DNA from: Lachnospiraceae bacterium
GTDB taxonomy: Bacteria > Bacillota > Clostridia > Lachnospirales > Lachnospiraceae
NCBI GenBank assembly: GCA_900772685.1
Contig: CAAGRP010000138.1
Coordinates: forward strand, 1-6,995
DNA length: 6,995 nucleotides
Reading direction: 5' to 3'
In this document: positions 4,140 through 6,995 of the stretch, one piece after another
How positions within the stretch are numbered: the stretch's first letter is position 1
How the letters are laid out: every line of letters starts with the position of its first letter
Made by a program: the position numbers and the translations under genes
The notes under the pieces: model-generated
Databases searched by the model: none
Told to the model about the DNA's origin: nothing
What the model saw: the letters and a program-made list of their open reading frames with translations, nothing else

Positions 4140-4702
4140 AGGCAAAATTGTTAGGCCCTGTCACTAAGGACTACATAACCAAAAAATATCGACTGACTTT
4201 TGAGGTTGAGGGAAATGTTATAAATGCTCTCGATGTCATAACCGGCAAGACCTTGCGTCTTACGGTAGTTCAGTGGAGAGAAAGACGTTCTCTTGATTCC
4301 AACGGCTATATGTGGAAGCTTACGGAGAGGATCGCAGAAGAACAGGCAAAGCAACAGTTCATCCCGGTAACTAAAGATGAGGTCCATAAAAGGCACGTAA
4401 TCCAGTATGGATATGCTGCATTGAAAAAGGACGGAGCTGTCCGGGAAATGTTTTTAAAAGATGTTGATGATATAGACAATTATCCGGGCTACTGGAGAAG
4501 AGCCGGAAATGATCCTGCGTCAGGTCTTCCGAGGTTCGTACAGCTTAAAGGTACGAGCGACTACGATACAAAGGAAATGAGCACATTTCTTATGTTCGTA
4601 ATCGAAGAAGCAAAAGAGCTTGGCATTGAAACGGCTACACCGGACGAACTCAAAAGGATGGAACAGCTTTATGAAGAATACAAAAAGCGTACTTGTAAAT
4701 GA
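4130..4702 (+). CDS. NinB-like phage recombination protein
   Basis: The 190-aa product begins at an ATG overlapping the end of the previous gene. A beta-rich first part is followed by RRSLDSNGYMWKLTERIAEE (about 52-71), which fits the NinB signature of an arginine-serine start, an asparagine and a tryptophan before a helix. The C-terminal part has YWRRAGNDPASGLPRF, KGTSDYDTKEMSTFL and AKELGIETATPDEL, a pattern I know from Clostridia phage proteins annotated as NinB or 'putative HNHc nuclease'. Lambda NinB (Orf) binds single-stranded DNA and helps RecA load in place of RecFOR. The HNH nuclease, replication and RusA genes follow directly, supporting a recombination role. Its 3' end overlaps the HNH gene by 32 nt. 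Confidence 0.75.
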   Translation: MEVKAKLLGPVTKDYITKKYRLTFEVEGNVINALDVITGKTLRLTVVQWRERRSLDSNGYMWKLTERIAEEQAKQQFIPVTKDEVHKRHVIQYGYAALKKDGAVREMFLKDVDDIDNYPGYWRRAGNDPASGLPRFVQLKGTSDYDTKEMSTFLMFVIEEAKELGIETATPDELKRMEQLYEEYKKRTCK

Positions 4703-4955
4703 TCTGTGCCATTGCGTGATGTGCGGCAAGGATCCGGCACAGATACATCATATATTTTTCGGAGTGAGCAACAGAAAGATAGCGGATAAGGACGGATATG
4801 TTATTCCGCTTTGCAGGGAACATCACACCGGACAGGACGGAATACACTTCGATAAGAAGCTGGACATTTACTGGAAACAGATAGCACAAAGACATTATGA
4901 ACTGGATCACAGCCGTGAAGAGTTCATAGAAAGATACGGAAGGTCTTATTTATGA
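4671..4955 (+). CDS. HNH endonuclease (Ref/NinG-like small phage nuclease)
   Basis: The ATG at 4671 is the first in-frame ATG before the domain; a TTG at 4620 is less likely. Its ribosome site is weak, so coupling to the overlapping NinB-like gene is probable. The 94-aa product has the metal-binding pair Cys15-Val-Met-Cys18, the catalytic-type His26-His27 in QIHHIFFG, and Cys48-x2-His51-His52 in PLCREHHTG, followed by His59. This is the HNH beta-beta-alpha-metal fold with a zinc knuckle. The spacing resembles phage recombination nucleases such as Ref of P1 and related small HNH proteins. It probably trims recombination intermediates. Its stop overlaps the next start (ATGA). Confidence 0.85.
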   Translation: MKNTKSVLVNDLCHCVMCGKDPAQIHHIFFGVSNRKIADKDGYVIPLCREHHTGQDGIHFDKKLDIYWKQIAQRHYELDHSREEFIERYGRSYL

Positions 4956-5773
4956 GAGATTTCATAGTTCATTTAGATAATCTTGCAGGATTCGAGATCC
5001 TCAAGAACGAGGAGAAGGGATTGCTATTCACGGCAATGGTTGAATATGCCAGGGACGGAACAGAGCCGACACTGCAAGACAGAGCACTGCTCGTTATATG
5101 GCTGAATCTTAAAAGAAGAATGGACTTTGATTTTGAGGCATACAGCACGAAAAAAGAGCAGTCACGAACAGCCGCAAACATGCGGTGGCAGAAAACCGCA
5201 ATGCAGAATGATGCGGACGCATGCGGACGCATAAACAGCAATGCAGAGGCATGCGGACGCATAAAACGCAATGCGAACGATGCCAATACTAATACTAAAT
5301 CTAATACTAATACTAAATCTAATAATAATATATGTGGGGCAGATGCCCCAAGTGCTGTAGTGGACAAGTCCGACAGCACGCACGATGTAGAGGACGAGTC
5401 CGACAAAGTGCCGTATAGGGAGATTATAGATTACCTGAATCAGAAGCTCGGAACGCATTACCTGCCGAAGTCTAAGGATTCACGGAAAGCAATCCATGCG
5501 AGGTGGGCAGAGGGTTACAGGCTCGAAGACTTCAAGACGGTCATTGACAACATGATCGAGCGGTGGGGAAAGGACGCAAAGATGGCTGACTATCTCAGAC
5601 CGATAACGCTCTTCTCTCCGAAATTCGAAAGCTACTTGAACGTGAAGCCTGTTGCAGAAGCAAAGCCTGCGAACCAATTCCACAACTTCGAGCAAAGAGA
5701 TGAGATCGACTTTGATGCTCTCGAAGCTCAGCTTGATTCACAGCTTGCAAGAGACCTCGGAGGTATGCCGTGA
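4952..5773 (+). CDS. Phage replication initiator / helicase-loader-type protein (DUF6291-like N-terminus, Phg_2220_C-like C-terminus)
   Basis: The ATG overlaps the HNH stop, with GGAAGG 8 nt upstream. The 273-aa product has three parts. Residues 1-80 (DFIVHLDNLAGFEIL, LLFTAMVEYARDGTEP, TAANMRW) resemble DUF6291. Residues 81-150 are a low-complexity linker with a repeated peptide (ADACGRINSN / AEACGRIKRN) and an N-T-K-S run. Residues 155-230 (YREIIDYLNQKLGTHY, RARW-like IHARWAEGY, DYLRPITLF, SYLN) match the conserved phage C-terminal domain TIGR02220/PF09524. Such proteins are DnaD-like replisome organisers that bind the phage origin and recruit the host helicase. The linker DNA carries iteron-like repeats, so the gene probably contains its own binding sites, as lambda O does. 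Confidence 0.85.
   Translation: MRDFIVHLDNLAGFEILKNEEKGLLFTAMVEYARDGTEPTLQDRALLVIWLNLKRRMDFDFEAYSTKKEQSRTAANMRWQKTAMQNDADACGRINSNAEACGRIKRNANDANTNTKSNTNTKSNNNICGADAPSAVVDKSDSTHDVEDESDKVPYREIIDYLNQKLGTHYLPKSKDSRKAIHARWAEGYRLEDFKTVIDNMIERWGKDAKMADYLRPITLFSPKFESYLNVKPVAEAKPANQFHNFEQRDEIDFDALEAQLDSQLARDLGGMP
5201..5284. repeat. Decamer iteron-like repeats in the replication gene
   Basis: The decamer ATGCGGACGC occurs exactly at 5211, 5221 and 5251, with related decamers ATGCAGAATG (5201), ATGCAGAGGC (5241) and ATGCGAACGA (5271). A-rich decamers ATAAACAGCA (5231) and ATAAAACGCA (5261) fall between, giving a 30-bp period over 5221-5280. This regular spacing is what an initiator-bound iteron array looks like. 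Confidence 0.65.
5285..5334. repeat. AT-rich tandem repeat, candidate DNA-unwinding element
   Basis: The 18-bp unit AATACTAATACTAAATCT is present twice without mismatch (5285-5302, 5303-5320), followed by AATAATAATATATG. The tract is almost free of G on the plus strand and directly follows the decamer array. In the protein it encodes the NTNTKSNTNTKSNNN linker. Confidence 0.65.
5335..5350. other. Perfect GC hairpin next to the AT-rich tract
   Basis: TGGGGCA-GA-TGCCCCA is a perfect 7-bp inverted repeat; in RNA it would fold with a 4-nt loop. It lies inside the coding sequence, so it is not a terminator (no T tract follows). It may be part of the origin. Confidence 0.5.
5352..5379. other. Interrupted stem-loop downstream of the origin candidate
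   Basis: GTGCTGT (5352-5358) pairs with ACAGCAC (5373-5379), and inside it GGAC (5362-5365) pairs with GTCC (5368-5371) around AA. The two stems are separated by a small asymmetric bulge. Confidence 0.4.
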
Positions 5774-6177
5774 TAAGGTTTACAGTTTACGGAGAGCCCA
5801 AAGGAAAAGCACGACCGAGGTTCAACAGCTACACTCACAGGACTTATACCGACAAGGCGACCAAGGATTATGAAGATCTCGTAAAAGCTTCATACCTTGA
5901 GCAGGTCGGCAAGGTATCACAGGACAAGATACCGCTCAGAATGCATTTAAAAGCATTTCTACAGCCTCCGAAGAGTGTGAGCCGTAAAACCCTTGAGCGA
6001 ATGGAAAAATCGCAGATACGACCGCTTAAGAAGCCAGACGTGGACAACATCGGAAAGTCGATAGCGGATGCGTTAAATGGTATTGCATATAAGGACGATT
6101 CAGCAATCGTAGATATGCAGATTGAAAAATACTACTCGGAAATTCCGAGAGTGGAGGTTGAAATTGAAGAGCTTTAA
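5770..6177 (+). CDS. rusA: RusA family Holliday-junction resolvase
   Basis: The start is a GTG overlapping the previous TGA, with GGAGGT (5759-5764) 5 nt upstream. The 135-aa product has the RusA beginning (RFTVYGEPKGKARPR) and the catalytic segment KPDVDNIGKSIADALNG with Asp90, Asp92 and Lys96. A further acidic pair Asp109-Asp110 lies in YKDDSAI, equivalent to the Asp70, Asp72, Lys76 and Asp91 set of E. coli RusA. It ends in a short beta segment (PRVEVEIEEL). The length is typical for the family. The enzyme cuts four-way DNA junctions formed in phage recombination and replication, which fits its place after the NinB-like, HNH and replication genes. Confidence 0.95.
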   Translation: MIRFTVYGEPKGKARPRFNSYTHRTYTDKATKDYEDLVKASYLEQVGKVSQDKIPLRMHLKAFLQPPKSVSRKTLERMEKSQIRPLKKPDVDNIGKSIADALNGIAYKDDSAIVDMQIEKYYSEIPRVEVEIEEL

Positions 6178-6517
6178 GGAGATTAAGGAGCACGGAAGAA
6201 TCGTAGTGCTCAAAGATGGAGTTGATGGATTCAAAGGAGAGATACACATGCCAAGGTGGACAGGCACGATCATCGCTTCAAACGGAGCAGGTTGGAATCA
6301 TGTATCGGTAGCACCGTACAAGCGCAGCATAATTCCGACATGGGAAGATATGTGCATGATAAAGGACATATGCTTTGGCGAGGACGAGTGGGCTGTGCAG
6401 TATCATCCGGCAAAAGCAGAGTATGTCAGCAATCTTAGAAATTGCCTGCATTTATGGCAGCCGAATGACGGCAGGGAAATACCGAAACCACCGTCAAGCC
6501 TTACAGGCATTAAATAA
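6164..6517 (+). CDS. DUF7694-like conserved phage protein (117 aa)
   Basis: The frame overlaps the end of rusA and lacks an early ATG. TTG at 6164 is chosen, with GGAGG (6153-6157) 6 nt upstream. A later ATG at 6248 also has AAGGAGA before it and would give 89 aa, but the intervening codons look coding (SFKEIKEHGRIVVLKDGVDG). The core pattern (WTGTIIASNGAGWNHVSVAP, TWEDMCMIKDICFGEDEWAV, YHPAKAEYV, CLHLWQP and a final PPSSLTGIK) matches, from memory, small phage proteins grouped as DUF7694. They are often beside dUTPase or RusA genes in Clostridia phages. Function is unknown. Confidence 0.75.
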   Translation: MKSFKEIKEHGRIVVLKDGVDGFKGEIHMPRWTGTIIASNGAGWNHVSVAPYKRSIIPTWEDMCMIKDICFGEDEWAVQYHPAKAEYVSNLRNCLHLWQPNDGREIPKPPSSLTGIK

Positions 6518-6523
6518 GCATTC

Positions 6524-6552
6524 TTGTGAGGCGGCACTTGAATATATATATT
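6524..6552 (+). promoter_or_regulatory. Possible internal promoter before the cysteine-rich protein and dUTPase
   Basis: TTGTGA (6524-6529), 17 nt, TATATT (6547-6552, five of six consensus bases) lies in the largest non-coding gap of the rightward operon. The -10 falls within a perfect 14-bp palindrome GAATATATATATTC (6540-6553), which could equally be an operator. Confidence 0.35.
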
Positions 6553-6582
6553 CCTTTCAAAATTTTGTTGCCCTTACCCTCA

Positions 6583-6602
6583 GGCTGCACCGCCTTGCAG
6601 CC
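6583..6602 (+). other. Leader hairpin upstream of the cysteine-rich gene
   Basis: GGCTGC and GCAGCC pair perfectly over an 8-nt loop ACCGCCTT. The following DNA is A-rich, not T-rich, so it is not an intrinsic terminator for rightward transcription. It could be an RNA processing or stability element in the leader before the GGAG ribosome site. Confidence 0.4.
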
Positions 6603-6622
6603 GAAAAAACGGAGAAAAAAAG

Positions 6623-6886
6623 ATGGTTGAATTTGTATCGTATGACGGATCATGGCCTTGCTACTGCCGAGGCGAGGTAGTGCTTAAGATTGACGGCAAG
6701 GAAGTCTCGTTAGGTGCCTGCCTGACATCCTGCGGCTCGGTCAGCTTCGGAGACGATTGGATAGAGGAGATCTTCAAAGGTCCTTGGCTTGTAGATCTAC
6801 CTGATGAGCTTGAAGAGTACAGAGAAGAGATAGAAGAGTGCATTGACGATAATATTCCATACGGCTGCTGCGGCGGATGCATTTAA
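6623..6886 (+). CDS. Cysteine-rich conserved phage protein (87 aa), unknown function
   Basis: GGAG lies 8 nt before the ATG at 6623. The 87-aa product starts with a beta-rich part (VEFVSYDGSWPCYCRGEVVL, KIDGKEVSLGACLTSCGSV), continues with GPWLVDLPDELEEY, then an acidic helix (REEIEECIDDN) and ends in PYGCCGGCI. Eight cysteines (13, 15, 33, 37, 73, 82, 83, 86) suggest metal binding. The ending 'N-x-x-x-G-C-C-G-G-C' after a 'GxWxVDLPxE' segment is one I recall from small Clostridia phage and bacterial proteins of unknown function. It lies between the DUF7694-like gene and the dUTPase. Confidence 0.8.
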   Translation: MVEFVSYDGSWPCYCRGEVVLKIDGKEVSLGACLTSCGSVSFGDDWIEEIFKGPWLVDLPDELEEYREEIEECIDDNIPYGCCGGCI

Positions 6887-6903
6887 GAAAAGGAGATAAA
6901 GAA

Positions 6904-6995
6904 TTGAAGAAGATAAGAATCAAATACGTTAGAGACGTAGAGCAGATTACACAGCTCAGCATCGGCGATTGGACGGACTTACGTGCTGCCGAGAC
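6904..6995 (+). CDS. dut: dUTP diphosphatase, N-terminal part (cut by window edge)
   Basis: AGGAG (6891-6895) stands 8 nt before a TTG at 6904, which opens a frame that runs off the window. The 30 visible residues begin KKIRIKYVRDVEQI and contain SIGDWTDLRAAE. The last part matches the first conserved dUTPase motif (here GDW-x-DLRAAE), and this start is typical of phage dUTPases in Clostridia. The trimeric enzyme hydrolyses dUTP to dUMP and pyrophosphate, keeping uracil out of phage DNA and supplying dUMP for thymidylate synthesis. Only motif 1 can be checked here, so the call is good but not complete. Confidence 0.75.
   Translation, partial: MKKIRIKYVRDVEQITQLSIGDWTDLRAAE

Larger units (their letters stand above)
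5201..5405. other. Putative phage replication origin inside the replication gene
   Basis: Four elements occur in the order usual for an iteron origin: decamer repeats (5201-5284), an AT-rich tandem repeat (5285-5334), a perfect 7-bp hairpin TGGGGCA-GA-TGCCCCA (5335-5350), and a longer structured stem (5352-5379) with a direct repeat GGACAAGTCCGACA (5362) / GGACGAGTCCGACA (5392). They lie in the linker region of the initiator gene, as known for lambda O and for several Gram-positive phages. Origin function is inferred. Confidence 0.55.

Noticed and set aside
5201..5320. Repeat array considered as a CRISPR
   Set aside because: The units are 10 and 18 bp, adjacent or phased without unique spacers, in frame within a gene, and no cas gene is near.
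4969..5406. 145-aa leftward open frame
   Set aside because: It is antisense to the replication gene; its leucine/serine-rich repeats simply mirror the repeat tract, and there is no ribosome site.
6583..6602. GGCTGC/GCAGCC hairpin considered as a terminator
   Set aside because: The downstream DNA is A-rich on the plus strand, and the minus-strand reading also has no T tract directly after the stem.
6375..6680. 101-aa rightward open frame bridging the gap at 6518-6622
   Set aside because: It overlaps two better-supported genes in another frame and has no suitable ribosome site; the part in the gap has no recognisable domain.

Overview
This window looks like the early region of a temperate phage (prophage or free phage) from a low-to-moderate-GC Firmicute, most likely Clostridia of the Lachnospiraceae kind. 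The basis is AGGAGG-type ribosome sites before almost every gene, tightly packed small genes, TTG/GTG starts, and a gene order typical of Clostridia phages: repressor, Cro, small regulators, recombination, replication, RusA, dUTPase. No integrase, structural or lysis gene lies inside the window. The host assignment is inference from style, not from a host marker.

Left part (1-1033): a leftward S24/LexA-type repressor (its C-terminal end is cut by the window edge) and a rightward Cro-like protein diverge from a switch region. Two promoters there face each other and overlap, among three 15-bp palindromes. A fourth copy of the same palindrome lies just after cro.

Regulatory part (1033-1843): a small conserved-type phage protein, then three ribbon-helix-helix proteins. 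Two of these diverge from an AT-rich gap with a promoter on each strand and three copies of a different palindrome (GTGA-N2-TCA type). This looks like a second Arc/Mnt-style switch, built differently from the first.

Accessory part (1854-4139): mostly very short genes: a four-cysteine peptide, two related single-helix membrane micropeptides, a zinc-ribbon protein, an unrecognised 76-aa protein, a leftward tail-anchored membrane protein, a helix-turn-helix protein, a two-helix membrane protein, an apparently frameshifted 41-aa ORF and an unrecognised 91-aa protein.

DNA metabolism part (4130-6995): a NinB-like recombination protein, an HNH nuclease and a replication initiator/helicase-loader-type protein with a DUF6291-like N-terminus and a Phg_2220_C-like C-terminus. 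These are followed by a RusA Holliday-junction resolvase, a DUF7694-like protein, a cysteine-rich conserved phage protein and the start of a dUTPase. Most of these genes overlap or abut. The middle of the replication gene carries decamer repeats, an AT-rich tandem repeat and hairpins, and is a good candidate for the replication origin. The probable programme is repressor versus Cro, modulated by the ribbon-helix-helix proteins, deciding whether the rightward replication/recombination operon is expressed.
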